From Gymnothorax reevesii (taxonomy: Eukaryota; Chordata; Actinopteri; Anguilliformes; Muraenidae), in assembly GCA_029721435.1 (NCBI GenBank), contig CM056592.1, positions 35,537,611 through 35,601,610 on the forward strand: a DNA stretch of 64,000 bases. Reading direction: 5' to 3'. The stretch's first letter is position 1, and every line of letters starts with the position of its first letter. Positions 12,304 to 24,610 of the stretch are shown piece by piece. Below the pieces are notes generated by a model that was not told the DNA's origin, searched no databases, and saw only the letters and a list, made by a program, of their open reading frames with translations. Position numbers and translations under genes: made by a program.

Positions 12304-13218
12304 CTGATCAAGCGTGTAAACAATGCCCCAAAGTTCTCAGTTGCGAAAAAGTTTTCTTCTTTTTTTTTTGGGAGTTGTATGATGATTTCATTACCGAAAG
12401 TGTATTACTGACAACTACTGGCTGAATATTTGCGGCAGCGGTGAAACGTGATGAGCTGCACGCGGGGAGGAGGGAGGGACAGAGGGTGGCAGGGGCAGCA
12501 GAAGGCATCTGATTGGTTCTTTCCATTCGGACCGAATGGCAGGGATTTGTCAGAGTTTTTACAGTCCTGCAGCCGACACAGAGGTCTGATTCTTTTCGTT
12601 CTTTTGTCTGAATAAATAATGTATTGACTACTCTCAGGATAGATGGACCATTTCACCCAGTATAACAAAAAGTGTTTCTGAACAGGATAACTAACTATAC
12701 CTTTAATTGATCAGGCTTAACATACTTACAGGCAAACAGACTTCTGCCATTTAATGTCAGATGTAGAGACAGCTGTATAGATGTGTTTTACTGTACCCTG
12801 TAGCCTCTTCAAGTCTTTGTCTGCTGCGTTAAACTTTTCTCAGCTCATCAGTGTGGCTGAAACGGCCATATTGCTCCTCTGAATCATTTGCCTTGTATTG
12901 ATCCTGATGTCATATGTACTGTGCTGTGATTATTTTTCTCTGGCTATAAAGCATGTGTACGAATACTACCAGGAGCTGCTATTTCTGTGAACTTGGATGT
13001 GGCTTTGTAGCAGTAAATATTTAAAATCAATATGTTTTTCCCTTCAATTGCAGTTTGTTTAAAGTCGCTGCGTTTTTTTGTTCTGACCTGCTGCACAGGT
13101 TAGTTGGGAGGTGGGCAGGGTTTTGGAATGGAATGGATCAGTCAGCTTGGTATCGAAAATCATTCAGTTTCATATAGAAGATCAATCAGCTTGATATTGC
13201 TTTGTTTTTTTGTTTTTT

Positions 13219-13392
13219 TTAACCCTTAGAGCGCTAAATACAAACAGTGTTGCTGAGTGATGACAGATGTCGAATTCAAAGCTGTTGAAAACCTATCATC
13301 ATGTGGCGACGACTTAAACAATTGTTTTCAACAGCATAAGATAATTTAATTTGAGATTTTTTGAAAATGTACTCCAGTGCTCTAAGGGTTAA
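13219..13392. mobile_element. Short TTAA element (family 1) abutting dus1l exon D
   Basis: 174 bp bounded by TTAA at both ends. The left terminus TTAACCCTTAGAGCGCTAAA and the right terminus (complement of agtgctctaagggttaa) are inverted repeats. Internal gctgttgaaaacctatcat pairs with an inverted ttttcaacagca. It ends 18 bp before exon D, inside the acceptor region. Confidence 0.85.
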
Positions 13393-13410
13393 ACAAGACC
13401 TATTTCACAG

Positions 13411-13577
13411 GCCAAAAGACCCAGGGAGAGAGAACGGGCCTCCCATGCCAAAAACGAAGGGAGCGTGTGTGAAGAGGGCGCTGGAGGACTCCGACGGTAC
13501 CACAGAATTCCTCTCCAAAAATAAGCAGAAGAAGAAAGTCCGCAACCCCCACAAGAATTTCAACGCGGAACAGAAGC
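13411..13577 (+). CDS. dus1l: dus1l exon D: basic linker with nuclear-localisation-like stretch
   Basis: The acceptor is tatttcacAG and the donor GTaagc. The encoded linker is Lys/Arg rich, with [20 protein letters not shown] followed by [10 protein letters not shown]. In DUS1L this is the low-complexity basic segment between the helical domain and the C-terminal Cys-rich module; the [14 protein letters not shown] stretch is well conserved. The acceptor is unusual: a short TTAA-flanked element ends only 18 bp before the exon, so the branch point must lie in or at the edge of that insertion. The exon ends with one base of a Pro codon. Confidence 0.95.
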
Positions 13578-14463
13578 GTAAGCGGCGCTTTTTCGTTTCC
13601 ATAAAAATGCAGCACTAAGTTCTGGCACTTCCTGGATGAACTGAAAAATGTCAGATGTTGTACATGCATGTTCAGAGACCCCGGCCTCAATTAAAATCAG
13701 CTTAAGCTGAGGTTTTATCAGGCCGTTGCATTATAAGCATTCTCTTGGCCCTTCCAAGAAACCAACAAAAACGATTGAAGGCTTTAAATTGATGCGTAAT
13801 GTCCCATGCCATGATTAACCCTCTATTAACCAAACCCATTTCCAATTGTATTAAAATTATTTCCCTATGCAAAAATGTTTATTTTCGTCCATTATTTGAA
13901 AAACAGTAGGCAAAAAATTTTTTTCAACACATTTGGGCCACCTTTCCAAATTGTAGCAAATCTGCTACATTGGGGAATAATGCTAATGAAAAAATTAAAG
14001 TAACGGACCATTCAAGTTATTCTCAAATGTTTTTTGACAATCAGAAACAAAACTAACAGGGCGTCCAGGCTGTTAACCCTTTCACTTTATGTAGCAGATA
14101 TGCTACGCTGGTTAATAGAGGGTTAATACCAGTTGTGGCCGAGAGTGTAACCAGTTATAATTTCATTATGATTTATTATTTTTAATTATTTTTTCATTAT
14201 TATTTATATTTCCATCATGATTTCAGTCTATTTTTTTTTACATTGTGTTCATCAAATGCTTGGTGTTCTCGAAGGTGGAAGTGTTGGCGGTCTCTCTCAC
14301 ACTGTCGCATGAGTAAATCAGCCACTGATATGACTTCATACGGGTCCATTTGGGAAGGTCTGCGTGTCCTTATAGTCTGGTGGTGTTAGTCACAGGAATG
14401 TTATTCCTAAGTGCACTCAAACTGTTAAACAATCTCATGACTCCCTCCGCTTTGTTTCTACAG
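13578..14463 (+). other. dus1l intron D-E
   Basis: Bounded by gtaagc and tctacag. It contains a TTAA element (13815-14126). The rest is AT-rich with no other feature recognised. Confidence 0.8.
13815..14126. mobile_element. Short TTAA element (family 2)
   Basis: 312 bp with perfect 17-bp terminal inverted repeats TTAACCCTCTATTAACC, each starting with TTAA. Subterminal gcagatatgctac and a related caaatctgctac block are present. There is no coding capacity, so it is a non-autonomous element. Confidence 0.85.
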
Positions 14464-14501
14464 CAAAGTACATCAGGTGTGAGCAGTGCGGAAACCCCAA
14501 G
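14464..14501 (+). CDS. dus1l: dus1l exon E: 38-nt exon opening the Cys-rich module
   Basis: This very short exon has a tttctacAG acceptor and a GTgagc donor. It completes a Pro codon and encodes PKYIRCEQCGNPK, the first CxxC pair of the C-terminal zinc-finger-like module. Phases match exon D (1 nt carried in) and exon F (phase 0). It sits just before an intron of about 29.8 kb. Confidence 0.93.
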
Positions 14502-14857
14502 GTGAGCAGCCTGTCCTGCTGTCCGCTTTCCTCCTGACCAGCGCAAGCATTACGTACGGCCTTCATTCTTCTGTGCAGCGGGCGTGGATATGATGAAAGC
14601 CTTGCCTCAATTCAGCCTTAGGGTTCTGTTTCCAATACCGGAAACTTCACTCTGCTCTGCGTCACACGTCCGGCCAGTCTTACTCTGCAGTTTACCATTT
14701 GGTACTCCAATCCGTTGAGTTTATTGGCATTGGCATTGCCCGATCGCTTGTTTCCATTCGGCATGATTCCTATTGTCCTTATTATGGCTATATGTATTGT
14801 CAATAACCTGCTTCTTATTAATAATACCATCTGAGGTTTGCCAGAAAGTTATGTGAA

Positions 14858-14925
14858 GAAATAAGGTTGACACCCACCAGCTCAGATGTTGCTGATACTC
14901 CATCAGATGGGATACACTGATGAGC
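14858..14925 (+). repeat. Left arm of a 3.4-kb-spaced inverted repeat
   Basis: The segment around gttgctgatactccatcaga is nearly the reverse complement of 18296-18362 (tctgatggagtttcagcaac). Similarity covers about 65 bp, including gttgacaccc versus ggtgtcaagcc. The two arms could be ends of one large element or two solo copies. Confidence 0.6.
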
Positions 14926-16656
14926 ATAAGCCAAGTTACTGCAGTGGCCAAGGGTGCTGCCGCCCCAGGGCCACTGGGGGCCCCTGCAGCAGCCTCTGAG
15001 CTACATTCTTATTACTGACAAGCATATAAAACAACCATAGCAGTTGAAAGGTGCGCCGGGACTACACGTATTCCCTTAACTGAGTAATTAATGTGGCTTG
15101 ATGGTCTATATATAAACCCCCATGTCGGTAATCTAGTTACTATTGTTTTTTTTTTTTTTTGAAAATTTATTCATAACTATTATATGAAGTTTTCATGCTT
15201 AATATACCCACGTTTTTAAGACTATTACTGAAATCAACTATTTTCTTATTTTATATTTTTCTTTCAGACTGATATGCAAATTGTCAAGATGATTGCAGGG
15301 TAATGTGTTACCCAATGTCAAGTCTGTATTTGATTTGATCACGTGACCACGTTAATGTCTGTAACCGCTGAGTTCAAACGCAAAATCTGAACATCATCAA
15401 ATTTGCAAACTTACGAGCAGTCATTCAGAAAGACTGTAGGAGTGGGTAGCAAAGCTACCAACACTAAGTTCATTTGGCTTCAAGCAGTTTCCGCCCCACG
15501 GACTACCCTTCCTCAAGCAGCAATGCAGCCGACAGGTAACAGATCAAAATAAGCAAAAGTTTGACATAAATAATCATAACGTCCACGGCTACTGTATTAA
15601 TTTCAAGAGGAGACGAGGATTTTGCTCTGCGCAAAGTTTGACGAATGCCATTCAAATAGGTGAGAAGGCCTGCAAGTGACTTTTCTTTTAGTCCAGAGTC
15701 GATTGAGATCTATGACAGAAATAAAGCAGTTAGTGTGCAGTTAATTGGTCATTTTATGGGATTTATGCAGACGCTGTTTTGTTGGACAATTTAGGGGACA
15801 TTGTGGCAATGTTTAAATATCGTTAAATATTGCAGATTTCGTCTGTCTCATCGCGTGCTTTTTCAAGTCACTTATGTCCTGTCTTTATGTCACCTTTATG
15901 TCAGATATTGCACTCGGGAGGTAATTGCACGGAAATGCAAGTTTTCGGACGTTTTAACTGACCCAATTATCGCTGTACAGGAATCCTTTCCTAGGTAATT
16001 GCCAATTTCGTTTTCTTCCCGTAAATTTGACATTCGCTTGGGCCTCTATGAAATATTACCGGCGGTATTAACTGCTTACAGTGGTATTGATACAATGTTT
16101 ATCGCAGCAACCCAAATATTACTGGCGGAATTAACTCCTAGCAGCGGTATTCGTACAATGTGTTTCGCAGTGACCCTGTTACTGTCAGTGCTGCCACACA
16201 CTTGTATTTATGCATGTACATGTGACATGGTTATGTTGTGGTGCGCACCGTAAAATGGAGCTTCACCGAGTGCCTAAAGATCAGCGTCATTTTCTCTCTT
16301 TACAGTAATGCAGCGTTTTTTTGTTTTTGCTCATGTATACGCATGTGGTCGTTGTTTTGGCTGGGTAGTAAGGTTCGATATTTACTTATCATTAACAAAT
16401 CTCAATCGCAGTTCTTAACTTAATTTCAGTAGTTTCAGAAAACTTTGTTTACTTTACCTCCTGCAGGCCAATAATTTGACCTTTCTGAGACAGTAGGCTA
16501 CAACAACACCATTTCCAAGCCCACAGGATTTGATCTGACAACGTTGCTTAAATGAGAAGCGACTCACTGCATCAGTTAGGGTTAAATTACTTATTACCAG
16601 CTGAAACATATTAATCACTGCAGTAATTACCCAATGGAAGTAATTACCTTCTTTTT

Positions 16657-16800
16657 AGTCCCCTACCGGAAACGGAGGGGTCTGTAGGATTGCACTCCGT
16701 CCGTCCGTCAGCATTCGTGTCCGCTTCATAACTTCAATACCGTATGACCTTAGTTGAATCCAAGAGGTGACTTTTTTGGCCGGGCAGTGTACGAACTCAA
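16657..16800 (+). repeat. Hairpin-headed repeat (CCCCT...AGGGG)
   Basis: After ctttttAG comes a hairpin with arms CCCCT (16660-16664) and AGGGG (16676-16680) and inner CCGG/CGG pairing. Then come gcactCCGTCCGTCCGTC and cttcataacttcaa. The layout TTTTTAG + hairpin + TCCG linker is shared with loci at 20905, 32330, 34236, 35350 and 37918. Confidence 0.6.
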
Positions 16801-18295
16801 GACATGAAATAATTTGCTTCGTTCAAACTGTTAGAAATTTAAATGAATAAAAAGCGCTTTTTGATTTGAATAAAGTGTTTTAATCGCGTTTGTACCTGAG
16901 CAATTAAATTTCACGTGATATTCCAGTGTTCTTCAGTCGAGCTCGTTAAATCTTCTGAGGGCGAGTGACTCTTTTCTCTCACGAGCTCGACCGGCTAGTG
17001 GCAAAAAATGGGAAGATCCAGCTTTGCCGACGGATCAAATTAATGAATCTCGAGCAGTAATTCTCGCTTTTACCTGGCCGAAGGCTCGGAATGAATGAAA
17101 GTGACTACTTTTGTCCTCACCAAAGGCTTGGAATAAATGAAAATGACTATTCTTGTTTAACAGACGTCTGGCAACCATACCCTATATGCTTTTGCTGCCA
17201 AAGTCTGCTCCATCGTCCTCTCTGTTCGGCGTCTCAGGTGTGTTCGGTCTCTCGCACCATTTTTATTCGACCGTGGCTCATCAACTAATCTAACCCGGCT
17301 GAGGCTGCGCACCAACCAAAACCACGCCCTTTAAATTTCATAGTCAGTGAAATCCCAAAGCACCTACTAAAACACATGCCACCCCTAAAAGCTCATCCCA
17401 ACAACAGGCAGTTCTCAACAGCTAACATACAAACCTCAAACAACACTACTAAAACTGGGACAGAGCAAAGTTATACTAAAGTAGAGAAGAAAAAATGGAA
17501 AAATACTGGAGAGGTACTAAGAATTAAAATATTTACAAGTCCAAGCTGCTGCAAGAAGAAACGACACAAAACCGGAACCCTCAAGGCAACGGTGCGTTGT
17601 GATGTATAAACTGCGATGGATGGGTATTCATGCAAATAGTGGAAATGCTGATGTTAACAATGTACATGTTATATAATTACATCCACAAGGATGAGTAAAG
17701 AATGGAGTAGAAAAAGATTTAAGAACTGTTGAGCTGTTGATTTAAAAAAAAAAAATAATTAATCCAAAACGGTGACCTAACGCCCTGCCTTTGACATCTG
17801 AACATCACCATTTGAATATTTAACTTTACTGCATGCAACCCAATTGCACCATATGAGACAAGACGTGAAGCTGAACTTTTGCATTAATTAGGTGCAATTG
17901 ATAGATTGTTTTCATTGAAAATGCTAGTGCTGCAGTGATAACGGTAATATTATGATAAATTTGGAGATTTAATTCTTTTGACAGAAAACAAAGAATCACA
18001 ATATTTTCAGCAAGAACAATCTATCAAGTGTACAGAAGTGAATTGGAGCAGTTCATCACCATATGTTCGGAACCATTACATGCAGTCTAGCTAAATATTA
18101 AAACTGAGGGGTTAAGAGGCTTAATGAGGGGTGTCTCATAATCAGTGATGCTGCCAAAGCTGGTCGGCATCAGTCCAGTGATCCAGTTTAAAAAAAAACA
18201 ACAAAAAAAAAACATCAGCAGTCAAAATATGTGACGTCGCTAATATTTATGAAACCAATTAACATTCTCATAGAAAAATATTTGTCGAATACCTC

Positions 18296-18362
18296 TGTCA
18301 TCAATGTAGTCCATCTGATGGAGTTTCAGCAACATCCAAGATGGTAGGTGTCAAGCCTACAG
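18296..18362 (-). repeat. Right arm of the inverted repeat with 14858-14925
   Basis: Reverse-complement partner of 14858-14925. No transposase or target duplication was recognised between or beside the arms. Confidence 0.6.
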
Positions 18363-20904
18363 AAAGTGATTTGACACCTAATTCCCCACCCTGTAAATCA
18401 CGCTGGTTGGCGTCATTCTGCTCATATTTTTGGAGTCAGGCAACCAGGGTTGTATGAGCGAGTCTTGCAGTGGCTTCAAAGTTGATGAATTCCATTTGTC
18501 GCCTCTAATGGGATGTACTCTGTGTACATAAATAGCTTTTTTTTTTCTCAGGTCGAGCTGCCTTTCCATGCCATCTGCATGGCTGTGATAAGGTATTGCA
18601 TCCAGTCAGATTAATGCAAAAACATGTTTGTCAGGAAATATCATCACTCGTATGGATAACCTGTTATCATCAAAGGATCATAAGGCTGCCCGTCTTCTTT
18701 GTTTCACTGCTGACTTTCATTTTCCATTCAAAGAGCATTAGATTCTCTGTGGACCTGTGGTACAAACATGCCCTGCTGCCTGTTTCTTGATGCTAGCATT
18801 CCTGTAGCCTTCTCTGTGCACTGGAAACCAAGCTATCGCTTGAGCTTAGTGTTGTGGTGGTATGGGAATAGTCTTTTGCAGTGATCATCAGTGCCTGTGT
18901 GTTTCAGGAGGAATGATATATCAATGCGAAAAGATCTTAAATCTCTACAGTTCGGCAGCATCTTAAAGCCTTGTCATGAAAGTGTCTTAGGTTTTGTTGG
19001 GGTTTTTATCTGTTGCTGGGCAGTGTAACCTCGTAGCCAGAGACGGGCTCGGGAGACTGTATTCTGAGGGTCAGCTGTACGGCTGAGGGTCAGTCTGGCT
19101 TAGTTTTGTCCTCGTTCAATTTCAGACTGATTCACTTGGCTTGGTAGACGATGGAACTGCACAATTCTTTTCAACATGGGTTGTTTGGTATGTCATTTCA
19201 TAATGAAAATGTCTTTTTTTTTTCTCTCCCCCTCTACCTGCTTTTGTACAAAAGTTTATAATTTAAAACATGGTACAAGGTCTCTCAGTGTTTGCTACTG
19301 TGAGAAACGGCAGGAAAAAACCTGTGATTTGTACTCCGTTTCATTTAATAACACTTCGGGCAGTGCTATAGTGCCTTCCTCAGGACACAGTCCACACGGC
19401 CGCATCTCCTGAGAGCTTGTGATTTAGTTGGCTCATGCCTACCAAGCACCCCGAAGGAACGGACATATATTAGCACAAGGACATAACTGAGATTCTTGCA
19501 AATCTGCTGAACATCTCATTAAACAGATTATAAACATACAGTTGAGGTGTTTGAGTAACAGCTGAGGTGGTTGGCTTTGTTCTGTGTTGGCTCTTCATTG
19601 CAAGGGAATCGCAGGAATGCAGCGCCTGTAATTGTGATTTATTCAGTGAAAAGGGGGAGGTTGCGCTGCTGCTGCTATATCCTTAACTAACTTCTCAGAA
19701 CGGAAAATAGAGCTTGAAATTGTGAATGAACTGGCCGTCTTCAAGGCAGCTATTCTGAGCTTCCAGAAATGTGAGGAAATCAGTTCTTGCCGCCTGTGAA
19801 GGGCTGAAAATCAGCTGAACTGACTGAGAACACATAAAGTGCTCATTCAGTGCCACAGTGATCTGTGACCTGACCATTTTCCGTTCTGTTTCAGGATATG
19901 ATTAGGATGGTGCCGCAGCTTGAGCTGATGTTTTTGTACCCAGACAGGCCTCACACACTGTGTCAGGCTCGTTTGCTATTAGCTGCTTGTCTTCAGACAT
20001 GGTGAAATGCCCTCTGATTGGTTGCCTTCAACACTATTCATTTTCTCTTTTTTAAAGTCTTAAAGAGTGAGGTAAATATGGGCAAATCTAATTCAGAAAT
20101 CGCATTACTTTCTGTTAGAATACAGGTTGAGTGATCTGATGAGAACGGCAGGGCAGAGTTACAGTCAGTTCAGTTCGTGGCCTGTCAGTTTGAAGGTTTC
20201 ATTTAATATGATGAAACTTCAGCACGAAGTGAAGAATTTCAATTTATCGCTCATTTCATTGGGCTAAAGGAGGCCCGAGCGATTGTGAATCACTGCAGCT
20301 GATGTAATGGGAATGAAGGTAAAAATTATTCGCCAAACATCTCATGCATTTCTCCTGTCTTCCTGAGTAATATGCAGTTTTATTCAACCTACTGTACTGC
20401 CTTAAATCCACACAGGGTTTCTGGGCCTGACAGAGAAGGCGATTTTCTGTGAAACGGTGCTGAATCCGAGCATGGCTCGCCTGTTTGAGATGGCCACTCC
20501 ATCTCTGAGTCAATCACTGGGAATTCAGTTACTGTGTGCATAGTATGTAAAGTGACACTTCAGTGATCACAAGCATCTATCAACACTGAAAGTTTGTAGT
20601 TTTTTATTTATTTTTATTTGAATCTACTTCTGAAATTTGATCTCTGATATGTTTTATACCCAACAAACTTCATTTGATCGTTGTCCTATCAGTAGTTTTC
20701 CATTGCTACAGATCGCGGGGGTCTGAAACTGATAGGCTGTGACTTGTAATGAGTTGGCTACTAATCCCAGAATCCCCCCCCCCCAAATGCTTGAATTCCT
20801 GGACAATGAATGGGGATACTATGGATCAGCAATCGTTATGCCAGGTTTGTCGAGATTTCTTGTGAGTGCTGAATAGGTCACCGTTCTTTATGGGTTCATT
20901 ATAT

Positions 20905-21010
20905 GGACGGACTGAGCCCAATGCTATATCACCCCCTTCGCGCTAATCGCGAAGCGGGTGATATAGCATTGGCCTCAGTCCGTCCGTCTGTACGTACGTA
21001 AGTACGTCCG
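20905..21010 (+). repeat. Long palindrome followed by TCCGTCCGTCTG linker
   Basis: Arms of about 39 bp (20905-20943 and 20948-20986) read from GGACGGACTGAG through ATGCTATATCACC to CTTCGCG, around a loop of about 4 bp. The right arm runs into tccgtccgtctgtacgtacg. Only a few positions in the arms fail to pair. Confidence 0.8.
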
Positions 21011-23152
21011 TCCATCCGTTCGGACACATAAAATTGAGGAGGCAGGGGATATTTCCATGTTAGTGGCAAACACTTGTTTCATATTTGGCGTGGGCCTTGT
21101 GTGTGATCAGGTCACGGAGCCTATCGATATTGGGAGTGATTGCTTTCTCGCATGGAGGATGAGTCTGCATTTCTGGATGTAGAGCGTGTGGGGATGCACG
21201 TTGACCTCCGGGCGACCAGCAGTCTGGTTTTTGGCTGCTCTGATGTGCTTCTCCATTGTACAGCTGATGTGTCCAGACCAATATTTCTCAGACTTAAATT
21301 ATCATTAGCTGGTATTTTTAATGTCAAATTTCATTAGCTTACAATTGTTTACTTAACTTTTCCTGGGAAAATGCATTACAGCTTTAGGGCAGAAGCTGTT
21401 TGGTCTCATGGTTGTCTAATTTAAGCATCAGTGATGAGATTGTTGTAATTCATGAGTGAAAAATTGACACACTGATTGCCTACATCTCAGGCACACGATG
21501 GAAGTGTTAGTCATTCAGCTCATAATGGTGAGACCACAAGTTTTGAATTACTTCATTTGTGTCAAACCCATTGTAATATTAACAGGTGTGCAGACGGATT
21601 CATAAGCCTAGCTCTGCTTTTTATTACCCGGTCTGCGGAGAAGGCTAGGTGCCAGAGTCATTTTACTTGCAATTCCATTTTGCGTTTTGTGATCCTTTTG
21701 TCATAGACAAATCAATTTTCTCCGTTCATACATTGTAGCGATTATTTTGCAATTACTGTTGCTCCATCCGCACCCTTCTTTTTATTTTTGTGAGATTGGA
21801 ATGACATTCACCAAATGCTTAAAATTGTTTTTGCCGCAGTTATTGTATTAGCATGAAAGTGCAATGCTTGTTGAGAATGGTAATGGACTGAAGTATCTAA
21901 CCAGTGTGAGGACAGCGAGAACAATGCGCTGTACTTCACAGTGCAGGCTCCATTCATTCTGAGATGCGGCAGTCTAATTCTCATAATCCTACAAGGACAA
22001 ACTGTCCCTCTGCCTTGATGTCATGGCTGGGTGACCTCACTCATGTCAGACTCTGAAGTCTGCAGGAATGATAAATTACTTCCCTAACAGTGTGGTTATC
22101 ATTCTCAATCTTCGGTGGAAGGTACTGAGTGTTTCATGAATCGAGAATTTTCCGGCTCCTTTGCTGCAAGAAGCATTTTAGTCCCCTTTCGTCTTTTCCT
22201 ACCAAGTGTTGTGTGATTTTTATCTGGAAAAGTCACCACATTTATTTCCCTCAGGACATTACATCTGTACATTTGATCTCTGCTCAGGGCAACGTGTTCT
22301 TTCTCCGGAATGGTTAGAATTTTTAAAAAGGTGGAACCTTTGTTTTCCTGTGTCGTCTCGAGATCAGCAGCCATATAACGTGCGCTCCGCAATTGGGTTT
22401 CTCCTTGTTTTTTGCGGCCACGGTTTAAGTTGCGATTCGTTTGTAATTCTGGTGCTTGGCAGTGACTTGTCTGTTTATAATGGTGGAATGCTTAATAAAA
22501 ACTGTTTGGCGGCCAGGTCGTTGCTTGTCAGTTGACGAAGTGAAAGGTTTTGCATTTGGCAGTGGGCTCGACATGGGCGAGCTGCCCAGAAGCTGATCAG
22601 AACAGCACTGGTTTGGCTCGCATGCCACCATTATAGGATGATCTATGGCTTTTAACATCGCTGTCTTCATGCGACTCGTAATAACTGCGTGGGTGATGTC
22701 ACTGCTGCTGTTTTTTATAAGTTGGAAAGCGGCTTTTAACAGGAGTCAAAGGTGACGGAGACTGTGGCACATTAATGATAATTGTAGTGTCTGAAACTGT
22801 AAGTTTGGTCACAGATGAAGATTATAGCAGAGTGGTTGGGTGGCTGAACCATCAGGATGGAAAGATGCTGCCCTCACACTAAAAAGCAGCTTTTAACTGC
22901 ATTTAAGCACGTTTAGTAGTTCCTTGAAGCAGTGACTGTTTTAGTTGATAAGGTACTTTTGCTAAGCTATTCAGGCATATATTCTGTGCTTAAGCATCCG
23001 GGCCAAAGGTGCTCATCTGATTTTAATGGACGATCTGTCCATTTCAGTGTTCGGTTATCCTCCCCTGTGCTTTCGATACCAGTGTGTTCTGGCGTTTACG
23101 TTCAGTCCACTGAAATGAGACTGTTTGATCACATTGCATGTCAGGAGTTTGG

Positions 23153-23154
<2 letters not shown>

Positions 23155-23183
<29 letters not shown>
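23155..23183. repeat. (CA)n microsatellite
   Basis: Uninterrupted CA dinucleotides, about 14 copies. Confidence 0.95.
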
Positions 23184-23185
<2 letters not shown>

Positions 23186-24610
23186 AGGGCCCTTTATGTG
23201 AAGTTCAGAGAGAGCTGACTTGATCCACCAGCAGGAGGCGCTGGTGCATAAAACCCTCTCATTCTTGGGCTTTCTGAGGCCGTCAACTTGAAGGGGGTCC
23301 ACTGGCGATCAGCACTGTCTGGCTTCCATACCAGCCTGCCGGGTCAGCACACGCATCAGAATTGTGCTCTCATTGGGCAAGCCTCCAGTCGCCTCAAGCT
23401 ATTTTCATTTCAACTTTTTTGCAATGCAGGTGGAGATAAAAATCAGTTCATTTTTGTCCTGTGGCATATAATGCGCAGAGATGTAGCTGTCGCTTTCAGT
23501 GTTTGTCTGTACAAGATTTTGTCTAGAGCTTAACTGACAGCCGTTTTGACATTTTCATGAAACTTTGCACACACTTCCCACTTGCTGGAGTAGAGCATTT
23601 TGCCATTTTGGAATTTTTACAGTGATTGACCACAAGGTGGTGGGATAAACAAGACGTTTTGGCATGTAACTTTTGATCAGTAGGTCTTGAAAATAAAATT
23701 CTTGTTTTGATAGATTCTGTGGGTCCAGATAAATCTGTCCACGTAAGCCACGCCCATTTGCATACTGGTAGATTTTCCACCATTTTGAATTTGTTTTTAA
23801 AACCTTAAAAATCTATATACTCCTACATGGTGTGACCGATTTGTGCAAACTTAAGTATACAGCATCCTTAGACCAAGGTCTTTAAATGATGAATATACAA
23901 AGTTGCTACTTCGAGAGATGTGGCCGTGGTCAGCCAATGACATTACTGAGTGTGGACTCTATTGATTTAATAGCTCTTACTCCTGAATACAGTGTCCAAT
24001 CATCACCAAACCTGAGATGCCTCCTCTACCGGCTTGTATTCTCAAACCTATGGTGTAAATGGTGTAAATCTGTCCATAGGTAGCACTATAGTAAGGAAAT
24101 GGTCATAACTCCAAAAGCAACTGGCCAATCAACTTAAAAATTTTCATGCTTTATGTTGATGAAGGTTCCTCTGGATTTCCAGAAGTACAGGGTGATTGCT
24201 CAAACAAGATGGCTGCCATCAGCCAATCACGTTTCAGCACCCCTTTTACTACTGAGCCATCGTGTATCATCATGGAAATGGACAAGATTGTTTGGGAGGT
24301 GTGACAGAACAATCTGTATTAATCGTACTCTGATTGGTAAGATAATGGTGCTCCAACATTCCGCATTATATTTCTGCGCGCAACTCTTGAACTGTTCACC
24401 CCTTTTTCCTCTGATTCCTTACCTCTAGCTGAACCAAAAGTCTCTTGGAATAAAATAATACACTATATTGGGTTTTCTGCAATTCTGAATGTTTTTAGGA
24501 AAACCTTTCAAATCAATTTTCTTCTTGATGTTTTTTTCTGATTTGCTCAGCTTTGGTGCCCTGCATCGTCAGCCCAATATCTTTCAATTTTGTTTTTAAC
24601 ACTAGCGATG

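Larger units (their letters stand above)
9656..12706. mobile_element. TTAA-flanked composite element split by a Tc1-like insertion
   Basis: The left end TTAAAGCTATAGTTGGTAAT (9656) and the inverted right end TTAAAGGTATAGTTAGTTAT (reading back from 12706) match at 17 of 20 positions. Both begin with TTAA, as in piggyBac- or Kolobok-type insertions. A Tc1-like element (10295-11915) sits inside. The right half also holds a LINE endonuclease fragment. No transposase for the TTAA element itself was found. Confidence 0.5.
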
